A DNA stretch of 64,000 nt from Eutrophocola sp963925675 (GTDB taxonomy: Bacteria > Pseudomonadota > Gammaproteobacteria > Pseudomonadales > Pseudohongiellaceae), in NCBI GenBank assembly GCA_963925675.1, contig CAWUSW010000037.1, forward strand, positions 52,748 through 116,747, read 5' to 3'. A program made the translations under genes and the position numbers. The first letter of the stretch is position 1. Every line of letters starts with the position of its first letter. This document shows, piece by piece, positions 8,502-15,004 of this stretch. The notes beneath the pieces were generated by a model. It was not told the DNA's origin. It worked only from the letters and a program-made list of their open reading frames with translations, and did not search any database.

Positions 8502-8527
8502 TAGGAGCGGTTTCTGCCGCGAATGAT
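8501..8527 (+). repeat. REP-like palindrome, family 1 (divergent copy 3)
   Basis: GTAGGAGCGG, TTTCTGCCGC, GAATGAT. Same flanks as the other copies but with a CGG...CCG core, close to the classical Pseudomonas REP. It overlaps the last base of the quinoprotein stop codon. Confidence 0.75.
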
Positions 8528-8583
8528 CCGGCCCGCTCCAGCAGTAATTGGTATTAACCAGGTAATCTTAAGATGAATACCCT

Positions 8584-9840
8584 ATGAAACTTTCCAGCTT
8601 TGGTGATAAGTACACTGGTCAATCCGGTATTGTGGATTTGATGGCGGATCTTGGTGAAGCGCTACACACCAGACCCGATATGATCTCTATGGGCGGCGGA
8701 AATCCTGCCCGCATTATGGAAGTGGAAAGCATATATAAAAACCACCTGATCAACTTATTAAAAGAAGATGATGGTGCCTATAACATTCTGGGTAAATATC
8801 AGTCACCGCAAGGGGATGAATTATTACTAAAGCAGCTGGCAGCGCTCTTGCGAGATGAATATGGCTGGCCCATCACGGATAAAAATGTCGCCATCAGCAA
8901 TGGTGGGCAATCCGCATTTTACGTGTTGGCTAATCTGTTCGCCGGACGTTTTTCAGATGGCACCATGAAACAAATTCAGTTTCCCCTGGTCCCTGAATAT
9001 TTGGGATATACCGATGCGGGTCTGGAAGAAAATTTTTTCACCTCTACGCGTCCGACCATTGAAATGCTGGGTGATCACGTTTTCAAGTACCGGGTTGATT
9101 TTGAAAATATGAAGGTCACAGACAGTACCGCGGCCTTTTGTGTCTCCCGTCCGACTAACCCCACAGGCAATGTGCTTACTGATGACGAAATCAGACAGTT
9201 GGATGCTATCGCGGCCGAGCATGACATCCCTTTGATAATTGATGGCGCGTATGGCACGCCGTTTCCTGACATCATCTTTGATGAAGTGAGTCCGCACTGG
9301 AGTAAAAACACGATTCTCTTGCTGAGCATGTCCAAGCTTGGTTTGCCCGGGGTCAGAACCGGTTTTATTGTTACCAGTGAAGAGATTATTCAGGCCTATG
9401 CCAATGCAAATACTATTCAAAACCTGGCCTGTGGCACTGTGGGTCCGGCAATTGCCAGTAAACTGTTTCTTAACAGGGAAGTGCTGAAAATTAGCAAGAC
9501 TATAATTATGCCGTATTACAAGGAAAGGGCATTTAGTACCATGGACCTGTTTATCCAGGCGATGGATGATTTGCCTGTGTATATACACAAGCCGGAAGGG
9601 GCTATTTTTCTTTGGCTTTGGTTTAAGGATTTGCCTGTTTCATCTGCGAAGTTATATGAAATACTAAAAGAAGCAGGTGTCTTAATTATTCCTGGACATG
9701 ATTCCTTTGCCGGACTCAAATCAGATTGGCAGCATGCCCATGAATGCATTCGGATTTCTTATGCCCAGGATGCCGGTCAGGTTGCTAAAGGCGTTGAAAT
9801 TATTGCTCGGGAAGTGCGCAAGCTTTACGAAAATAATTAG
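8584..9840 (+). CDS. avtA: Valine--pyruvate aminotransferase
   Basis: Fold-type I PLP aminotransferase that interconverts valine + pyruvate with 2-oxoisovalerate + alanine in the cytosol. Seen: 418 aa; the AvtA-typical start FGDKYTGQSGIVDLM; MGGGNPA; SNGGQSAFYVLANLFAG; CVSRPTNPTGNVLTD with the cofactor Asn; the PLP lysine K251 in SMSKLGLPG; and KPEGAIFLWLWFKDLP, which matches E. coli AvtA almost word for word as I recall it. It lies between the two PQQ dehydrogenases in the same direction but is separated from both by repeats, so a functional link is doubtful. Confidence 0.92.
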   Translation: MKLSSFGDKYTGQSGIVDLMADLGEALHTRPDMISMGGGNPARIMEVESIYKNHLINLLKEDDGAYNILGKYQSPQGDELLLKQLAALLRDEYGWPITDKNVAISNGGQSAFYVLANLFAGRFSDGTMKQIQFPLVPEYLGYTDAGLEENFFTSTRPTIEMLGDHVFKYRVDFENMKVTDSTAAFCVSRPTNPTGNVLTDDEIRQLDAIAAEHDIPLIIDGAYGTPFPDIIFDEVSPHWSKNTILLLSMSKLGLPGVRTGFIVTSEEIIQAYANANTIQNLACGTVGPAIASKLFLNREVLKISKTIIMPYYKERAFSTMDLFIQAMDDLPVYIHKPEGAIFLWLWFKDLPVSSAKLYEILKEAGVLIIPGHDSFAGLKSDWQHAHECIRISYAQDAGQVAKGVEIIAREVRKLYENN

Positions 9841-9849
9841 AAATGAAAT

Positions 9850-9869
9850 AAGGTGCAAGGTACAAGAGT
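9850..9869. repeat. Short heptad array (CAAGNNN)
   Basis: Units AAGGTG, CAAGGTA and CAAGAGT, about 10 bp before the inverted REP pair. Confidence 0.6.
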
Positions 9870-9878
9870 GTAATTGAT

Positions 9879-9940
9879 GTAGGAGGGGTTTTAACCCCGA
9901 ATGAAAGAGTCTTGTTCTTCACGGTTAAAACCGCTCCTAT
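9879..9940. repeat. Inverted pair of family 1 REP elements (BIME/REPIN-like)
   Basis: Forward copy 9879-9905 (GTAGGAGGGG-TTTTAACCCC-GAATGAA). An opposite-strand copy at 9915-9940 reads on the minus strand ATAGGAGCGG-TTTTAACCGT-GAAGAA. The two form a long hairpin with a spacer of about 10 bases, the arrangement called a REP doublet or REPIN in Pseudomonas. Confidence 0.8.
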
Positions 9941-9992
9941 AAAAGGTTGCGAATCATTTTGACCGGTAGGCCCGGGCCACCATCCAGCAGTG

Positions 9993-10040
9993 CAAGGCAC
10001 AAGGCACAAGGCACAAGGCACAAGGCACAAGGCACAAGGG
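9993..10040 (+). repeat. Perfect 7-bp tandem array (CAAGGCA)x6 plus partial unit
   Basis: Six exact copies of CAAGGCA from 9993 to 10034, then CAAGG. Uniform units suggest recent slippage expansion, unlike the diverged arrays elsewhere. It lies 81 bp before the dihaem cytochrome gene. Confidence 0.9.
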
Positions 10041-10121
10041 TGTCGCCTTGATGAAACAAAGCGGGTTTTTTGCCTGAGTTTGTAGTTAAATATTTAAAAA
10101 TTTCAGTGGGGATGTAGATGT

Positions 10122-10922
10122 ATGAATAGTATATGTAGAAAACTCGTTACAGGTGCACTTGCTTGTACCTTTTATCTTGTACCTTGTACCTTGCTACACG
10201 CTCAGGAGCACTCTTATGCCCCTAGCGATATCGAGAACGGTCGAGGCTTATATCAAGCCAACTGTCTGGGTTGTCATGGCAACGATGCCGATGCCGTAGA
10301 AGGCGCTAATTTAAGCACCGGACGCTTTCGTCGTGCCAGTTCTGATGAAGACCTGATCCGCTTGATACGTGAGGGTATCCCCAATACCTTGATGATCCCA
10401 AAAACCAATCTGTCCTATGGCGATACTCGCGCTATCGTTGCATTCCTCAGGGCCCTGCCGTCAGGCGGCGCTCTGGTAGCTGATGAGCGGGAAGTGCGTA
10501 TAGGCGATGCAGCGCGCGGTGAGGCGCTGTTCTTTTCCAACCAGACACAGTGCAGTACCTGCCATGGTGTTAATGGTGGCGGCAACCTGTTAAGCCCTGA
10601 CTTGAGTAATGTTGGTGCAACCAGAACACCGGCAACGCTGGAGACTGCGATGTTGGACCCAATTGCCGAAGTGCGGGCGGGTCAACGCTTTTATCAGGTG
10701 ACCAACCTGCAGGGTAATACCGTGAACGGATTACTTCTGAATCAAGATACTCATTCTGTACAGTTATTACGCGAAGGGGAGAGACTGGCTGCCTATCAAA
10801 AGAATGAGTTGCAAAATCATGGATTTATTCCATCACCGATGCCGTCCTACCTGGATGTACTGTCACCAGATGAAGTGGCAGACCTTGTTGCCTACATGAT
10901 TTCATTGAAAGGGGAAGAATAA
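10122..10922 (+). CDS. Dihaem c-type cytochrome, probable electron acceptor of the adjacent PQQ dehydrogenase
   Basis: A 266-residue exported protein with two class I cytochrome c domains. Haem motifs are CLGCH (about residue 48) and CSTCH (about residue 146). Candidate distal methionines lie in NTLMIPKTNLSYGD and SPMPSYLDVLSPDE, each followed by the usual C-terminal helix (RAIVAFLRAL, VADLVAYMISLK). The gene ends on the A of the next start codon (TAATGA overlap), so it is translationally coupled to the PQQ dehydrogenase and very likely carries its electrons. The hydrophobic core of the signal peptide (residues ~13-24) is encoded by an inverted copy of the heptad repeat, which is unusual. Confidence 0.85.
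   Translation: MNSICRKLVTGALACTFYLVPCTLLHAQEHSYAPSDIENGRGLYQANCLGCHGNDADAVEGANLSTGRFRRASSDEDLIRLIREGIPNTLMIPKTNLSYGDTRAIVAFLRALPSGGALVADEREVRIGDAARGEALFFSNQTQCSTCHGVNGGGNLLSPDLSNVGATRTPATLETAMLDPIAEVRAGQRFYQVTNLQGNTVNGLLLNQDTHSVQLLREGERLAAYQKNELQNHGFIPSPMPSYLDVLSPDEVADLVAYMISLKGEE
10159..10193 (-). repeat. Heptad array inside a coding sequence (signal peptide)
   Basis: Read on the minus strand the segment gives CAAGGTA, CAAGGTA, CAAGATA, AAAGGTA, CAAG: the same 7-bp family as the intergenic arrays, here in frame within the cytochrome gene. It encodes ACTFYLVPCTLL of the signal peptide. Confidence 0.8.
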
Positions 10923-12634
10923 TGAATAGGAAGCTAAACCCCTTTGTTACACATGAATTCAATGAAATGGAAAAAATAATGAAGTGTGCATTAAACCTCT
11001 TAATTATCATCATATTTTCAATTTTCTGCCTGCAATCGGCCCTGGCCCAGGTTACGCCTGACAGGTTACTGAATGCTGAAAATGAGCCAGATAGCTGGTT
11101 ATTATATGGCGGTGATTATGACAGCCAGCGCCATAGTGAACTGACTCAGATTACCAAGGCTAACGTAGCCGATCTGGAACTGCAGTGGGTTTGGCAAAAC
11201 CGGGCACCTGATGGTGCTTCTCAGAAATTTGAAGCGACACCGCTGGTGGTGGATGGTGTGATGTATACCGTCGCCGCGCCTAACAACGTGATCGCGGTTG
11301 ATCCGGTTAGTGGTCGTTTATTCTGGATTTACAACTATACGCCATCACTTGATGCCCGTGTTTGCTGTGGACGCGTAAACCGTGGACTTGCCATGCATGG
11401 CAACAGCCTGTTCATGGGGACTATTGATGGCAAGCTGGTAAAAATTGATTCCCGCACAGGTAAACCGCAATGGATGATTGACGTGGCGCCGCCTGAACTG
11501 GGTTATGCCCTGACACTGGCACCGCTGATTATTGATAACAAGGTAATCGTCGGGCCTGCCGGGGGTGAATATGGCATCAGAGGCTTTATTGCTGCCTTTG
11601 ATGTGGATAGTGGTGAAAAACTTTGGCAGTTCAACACGATTCCTGCGCCAGGTGACCCGGGTTCAGAAACCTGGACGGATGCACGACAACAAGCCTGGGA
11701 AACCGGTGGTGGTTCCATCTGGCAAACCGGTTCCTACGATCCTGAGCTTAACCTGACCTACTGGGGAGTTGGTAATCCCGGACCCGACTGGAACGGTGAT
11801 TCCCGCCCCGGAGACAACCTGTATACCGAATCTGTTGTGGCATTGAATCCGGACACCGGTGAAATTGCATGGCATTACCAGTTCACCCCCCATGACGAAA
11901 TGGATTATGACGCTACCCAGACGGCAGTACTGGCCGATCTCAACTGGCAGGGGGAAGACAGGAAAGTCATGCTGTTTGCCAATCGCAACGGGGTGTTTTA
12001 TGTGCTGGACCGGGAAAGCGGTGAATTCCTGCTGGGTGAACCTTTTGTTTCGGTAAACTGGATGAGTGGTTTTGAAGCCGATGGACGCCCCATTCGCGCG
12101 CTTTATCCTACTGAGGAAGGCACCTTCATCATGCCCAACAACCAGGGTGCCACAAACTGGTATCCGCCTTCTTATTCACCAGTGACTGAACTGCTTTATG
12201 TGCCTACCTGGCTGGATACCTTTTCTGTATATACCAAGCGTCCTGTTGAATATACGCCGGGCCAGCAATATGTTGGAGCCTTTCCCACCATGGCGATGCC
12301 AGCACTTGGTGTGAATGCGGTTAATCAGCGCACGCCGGAAGAAGGTCTCGGTGCGATTCAGGCTATCAATCCTCAAAATGGTGAAATTGTCTGGCGTCAT
12401 GTGATGAATAATGTCACTGATAGTGGTGTGTTAAGCACTGCCACCAATCTTGTTTTTACCGGTGGCCGCGAGGGGCATTTTTATGCACTTGATGCGGAAA
12501 CAGGTGAGGAATTATGGCGTCAGACTCTTGGCGGCCAGATTGCTTCTGGGCCCATGAGTTATGCTATTAATGGCAAGCAATATGTAGCAATTTCGGCTGG
12601 GGCGGGCTTGTTTGTGTTTGCCCTGCCTGAGTAA
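10922..12634 (+). CDS. PQQ-dependent alcohol dehydrogenase (quinoprotein, type I-like)
   Basis: Periplasmic quinoprotein of the methanol/ethanol dehydrogenase family. Seen: vicinal cysteines C148-C149 (the disulfide ring next to PQQ); metal/PQQ ligands E216 (GGEYGIRGF) and N285 (GVGNPGPDWNG); and D328-Y-D330 in PHDEMDYDATQ, where D328 is the predicted catalytic Asp. D330 is the additional Asp associated with lanthanide-dependent enzymes. Tryptophan-docking repeats recur and the C-terminus is FVFALPE. The start at 10922 has a strong SD (AAAGGGGAAG) and overlaps the cytochrome stop. It gives a long n-region before the hydrophobic segment LLIIIIFSIFCL; Met at 10967 or 10979 would be a neater signal-peptide start. 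No haem domain, consistent with the separate dihaem partner. Confidence 0.88.
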   Translation: MNRKLNPFVTHEFNEMEKIMKCALNLLIIIIFSIFCLQSALAQVTPDRLLNAENEPDSWLLYGGDYDSQRHSELTQITKANVADLELQWVWQNRAPDGASQKFEATPLVVDGVMYTVAAPNNVIAVDPVSGRLFWIYNYTPSLDARVCCGRVNRGLAMHGNSLFMGTIDGKLVKIDSRTGKPQWMIDVAPPELGYALTLAPLIIDNKVIVGPAGGEYGIRGFIAAFDVDSGEKLWQFNTIPAPGDPGSETWTDARQQAWETGGGSIWQTGSYDPELNLTYWGVGNPGPDWNGDSRPGDNLYTESVVALNPDTGEIAWHYQFTPHDEMDYDATQTAVLADLNWQGEDRKVMLFANRNGVFYVLDRESGEFLLGEPFVSVNWMSGFEADGRPIRALYPTEEGTFIMPNNQGATNWYPPSYSPVTELLYVPTWLDTFSVYTKRPVEYTPGQQYVGAFPTMAMPALGVNAVNQRTPEEGLGAIQAINPQNGEIVWRHVMNNVTDSGVLSTATNLVFTGGREGHFYALDAETGEELWRQTLGGQIASGPMSYAINGKQYVAISAGAGLFVFALPE

Positions 12635-12659
12635 TAAAAAAGGACAAGAGTCAGTGAGC

Positions 12660-13205
12660 ATGAAAACACTTTATATTCTGTTGATCTGCTTGCTGACTCC
12701 TGTTTCGTTGTCTGCCGATCAAAACGATCCCCGTCTTGAAGATCTTTTTGCTGATCTGAAATCAGAAAATGATGTTTATCGAGCCAGCAGTATTGCCGAC
12801 CAAATCTGGCAAATCTGGTTTATTCATGAAGACCCCCAGGTCAGTGGTTTGATGGAGAGGGGGATGCAGCAAATGAACAGCAACTCTGTCCGTGCTGCGC
12901 TTGATACCTTTGATCGCCTGATTACCCTGAAACCCGATTTCGCAGAGGCCTGGAACAGAAGGGCAACAATCTATTACCAGATTGGCGAATTCGATGCTTC
13001 CCTACGCGATATTGATGAAGTGCTGAAACTTGAGCCTTTTCATTTCGGTGCGCTATCCGGACGCGGATTGGTTTATATGGGCAAAGAAAATTATTTTATG
13101 GCACGTGGCGCCTTTTTGACCTTGCTTGAAGTCTATCCGGCCATGCCTGGGGTTAAAAATAATATTGAGATGTTGGAGCAGGTGTTACGCAATAGTGCTA
13201 TTTAA
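12660..13205 (+). CDS. Small secreted TPR protein
   Basis: A 181-residue protein with a signal peptide (MKTLYILLICLLTPVSLSAD) and about two to three tetratricopeptide repeats (residues ~75-165: ALDTFDRLITLKPDFAEAWNRRA, ASLRDIDEVLKLEPFHFGALSG, ARGAFLTLLEVYP). ATG at 12660 is chosen because the longer frame from 12612 lies inside the preceding gene and would bury the signal peptide. It is 25 bp downstream of the PQQ dehydrogenase, so probably co-transcribed; a scaffold or assembly role is possible but unproven. Confidence 0.75.
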   Translation: MKTLYILLICLLTPVSLSADQNDPRLEDLFADLKSENDVYRASSIADQIWQIWFIHEDPQVSGLMERGMQQMNSNSVRAALDTFDRLITLKPDFAEAWNRRATIYYQIGEFDASLRDIDEVLKLEPFHFGALSGRGLVYMGKENYFMARGAFLTLLEVYPAMPGVKNNIEMLEQVLRNSAI

Positions 13206-13211
13206 AAAATA

Positions 13212-13233
13212 GTCGCAAGTTACAAGTCGCAAG
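13212..13233. repeat. Short heptad array (CAAGNNN)x3
   Basis: Units CAAGTTA, CAAGTCG and CAAGGAC just after the TPR gene stop and about 38 bp before a family 2 REP. Confidence 0.65.
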
Positions 13234-13270
13234 GACTAAAGCCCAACCCGCAGATAGGAAAGAAAGTGTT

Positions 13271-13310
13271 GTAGGTCGGATAAGGCCGCAGGCCATCATC
13301 CGACATGGCG
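13271..13310 (+). repeat. REP-like palindrome, family 2 (copy 1)
   Basis: GTAGGTCGGATAAGGCC, then GCAGGCC, then ATCATCCGACATGGCG: outer arms GTCGGAT/ATCCGAC with a GGCC-rich inner stem. It resembles the GTAGGCCGGATAAGGCG-type REP of enterobacteria. A second copy lies at 26735. Confidence 0.8.
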
Positions 13311-13326
13311 TCTGCAAGACGCCCGC

Positions 13327-13343
13327 TTGAGACTTGAGACTAA
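13327..13343 (-). repeat. Heptad array, reverse orientation
   Basis: On the minus strand the units TCTTTAG, TCTCAAG and TCTCAAG repeat with a 7-bp period, matching the CAAG heptads elsewhere. It lies between the family 2 REP and the terminator. Confidence 0.5.
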
Positions 13344-13351
13344 AGATAAAA

Positions 13352-13378
13352 AAACCCGGCAATTGCCGGGTTTTTTTT
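13352..13378. terminator. Bidirectional rho-independent terminator
   Basis: AAAAAACCCGGCAATTGCCGGG followed by eight T: perfect GC-rich stem CCCGGCA/TGCCGGG with A-tract and T-tract on either side. It serves the convergent TPR (plus) and MFS (minus) transcripts. Confidence 0.92.
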
Positions 13379-13399
13379 ATGACTTGAACAAAGCAGATT

Positions 13400-14704
13400 T
13401 TACATTGGCGGTGTAGCTTGATCCTTGCCCATATGTAAATGGGCCACTTTGCTTGGAGCCGTTTCTTCCAGAAACAGGGCTACGATGAAGCCGAGTACCA
13501 GACCACAGCAAGCAAAATAAATCGCTGCTCTGAGTCCGTAATCAGTTGCCAGACCGCCGGCAATGATAGGACTGATGCCACCACCGATGAACTCACCGGC
13601 AAAAATGACAAAGCCTGCCATTGAAGCCAGCATGCCTGGAGGCGCGGCTTCGGCCGCTACCGGGCCAGCCAGAATTGCCAGTGCGGCAAAGTTAAACATG
13701 GATGAGAAGAACAGTAGTATCCATAACACCGTGGTGCTCTCGGGGCCTGCCTGGGAAAAGGCGTAGAGGAAAACTGCCGCCAAAATATAGGACGTTAAAG
13801 TAGCCACTTTACGACCAATAATATCGGACAGAGCCGGCATGGCGAACTGCCCAATAGCACCACCTACCCCGACTGCTGTAAATACATTAGCAGCAGTGAA
13901 AGAGTCCAGTCCCAAACCGCCAGCGACATCAGGAGCCGTGAGATAAGCAAACAGCAGGGCTGCAATAACAAAGATGCCACCCATGGCGCACATCAGTGTC
14001 AGCGGAGCCACTTTGGCATTGCGGTGACCAAACATGCCAAGCACTGATTTCATTGACAACTCAGGAGCTGGTGCTCCTCCGTCTTTCTGGTCAGCCATTT
14101 GCTTGAGTGGTTCACGAATGACAAACCACATGACGATTGCGATGATCACACCAGGTATTGCGACCAGCATAAAAACTATATGCCACTCATAAATAGCCAG
14201 CAGACGTGAAGCAATAATCGGTGCCAGAGCCAAACCAAACAGTGAGATCATGCATTGGAAAATACCGTTGTTTAAACCTCGACGTGAAGGTTTGGAGGCT
14301 TCCACAGCAACTGCCACACCCGTGGATGCCACAGGCCCCTCTGCCAGACCCATAATGACACGCACGAAGACCAGCATTACGACTGAAGTGGCGATGCCGC
14401 TGAAAGCGGACATGAGAGAGAAAATCAGGATGGCGGGCACCAACACGGCGCGACGGCCAAGTTTATCTGCCATGTAGCCCATGACGAATGCCGAAATGCC
14501 CCAGGCCATGCCGAGATAGCCGGCCAGCATTCCGCCGTCTTCAGGGGTCAGCCCTAGATCCATCGCCATCGTGGAATTAGGGTCTTGCAGGATAACGGGA
14601 AGAATAAAGCGGTCCAGGCCCACCAGACCAAAGGTCAGGCTAAGCAGCGCGATTATTTTCCACTCGTAACTGCTATCCCAATTATCAGTATTATTTTGCG
14701 ACAT
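13400..14704 (-). CDS. MFS transporter
   Basis: A 434-residue inner-membrane permease of the major facilitator superfamily with about 12 hydrophobic helices in two halves separated by a charged loop near residues 200-220 (PLKQMADQKDGG). The loop 2-3 signature G-Y-M-A-D-K-L-G-R-R is clear, and a second version (LSDIIGRK) is in the C-terminal half. Overall similar to organic-acid/anion:cation symporter-type permeases; substrate not predictable. RBS AGAGGGGA is upstream of the ATG. It is divergent from the haloperoxidase-like gene and convergent with the PQQ operon, so it is a separate transcription unit, although a link to uptake of a PQQ-oxidation product is possible. Confidence 0.8.
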   Translation of the reverse strand: MSQNNTDNWDSSYEWKIIALLSLTFGLVGLDRFILPVILQDPNSTMAMDLGLTPEDGGMLAGYLGMAWGISAFVMGYMADKLGRRAVLVPAILIFSLMSAFSGIATSVVMLVFVRVIMGLAEGPVASTGVAVAVEASKPSRRGLNNGIFQCMISLFGLALAPIIASRLLAIYEWHIVFMLVAIPGVIIAIVMWFVIREPLKQMADQKDGGAPAPELSMKSVLGMFGHRNAKVAPLTLMCAMGGIFVIAALLFAYLTAPDVAGGLGLDSFTAANVFTAVGVGGAIGQFAMPALSDIIGRKVATLTSYILAAVFLYAFSQAGPESTTVLWILLFFSSMFNFAALAILAGPVAAEAAPPGMLASMAGFVIFAGEFIGGGISPIIAGGLATDYGLRAAIYFACCGLVLGFIVALFLEETAPSKVAHLHMGKDQATPPM

Positions 14705-15004
14705 AGGAGATTCCCCTCTTCGGAATATGCTTATAGTTATTGGTTTTTATTATTTTCAGGACGATGCCCTGTTAAATGCAGGCATGAGTAAATCATATAT
14801 TTAATGGAAAGACACTTATTTATTAGTCATTAAAAACATACAATTAGGTGAAGTTTGAATTACCCGGTTGTGTCAGCACAAACCAGCAGCACGTTCAGAA
14901 ACAAAGGAATCTGAAATTTTAAGAATATATAGCCAGGCCAGGACTCTGTATGAGAAGACACAAATAACTGGCTTTTCGTAATTTTTATGTTGCAGAAGGG
15001 AAAT
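14705..15004. other. Divergent promoter region
   Basis: About 300 bp between the MFS (minus) and haloperoxidase-like (plus) genes. AT-rich and no repeat of the REP or heptad families. It presumably holds both promoters, but none could be assigned with confidence. Confidence 0.5.

Noticed and set aside
8953..9588. Minus-strand open frame of 211 codons inside avtA
   Set aside because: Fully antisense to a clear AvtA; sequence has no domain features.
9993..10040. Short direct repeats considered as a CRISPR array
   Set aside because: Units are 7 bp with no spacers and no cas genes near; a simple tandem repeat.
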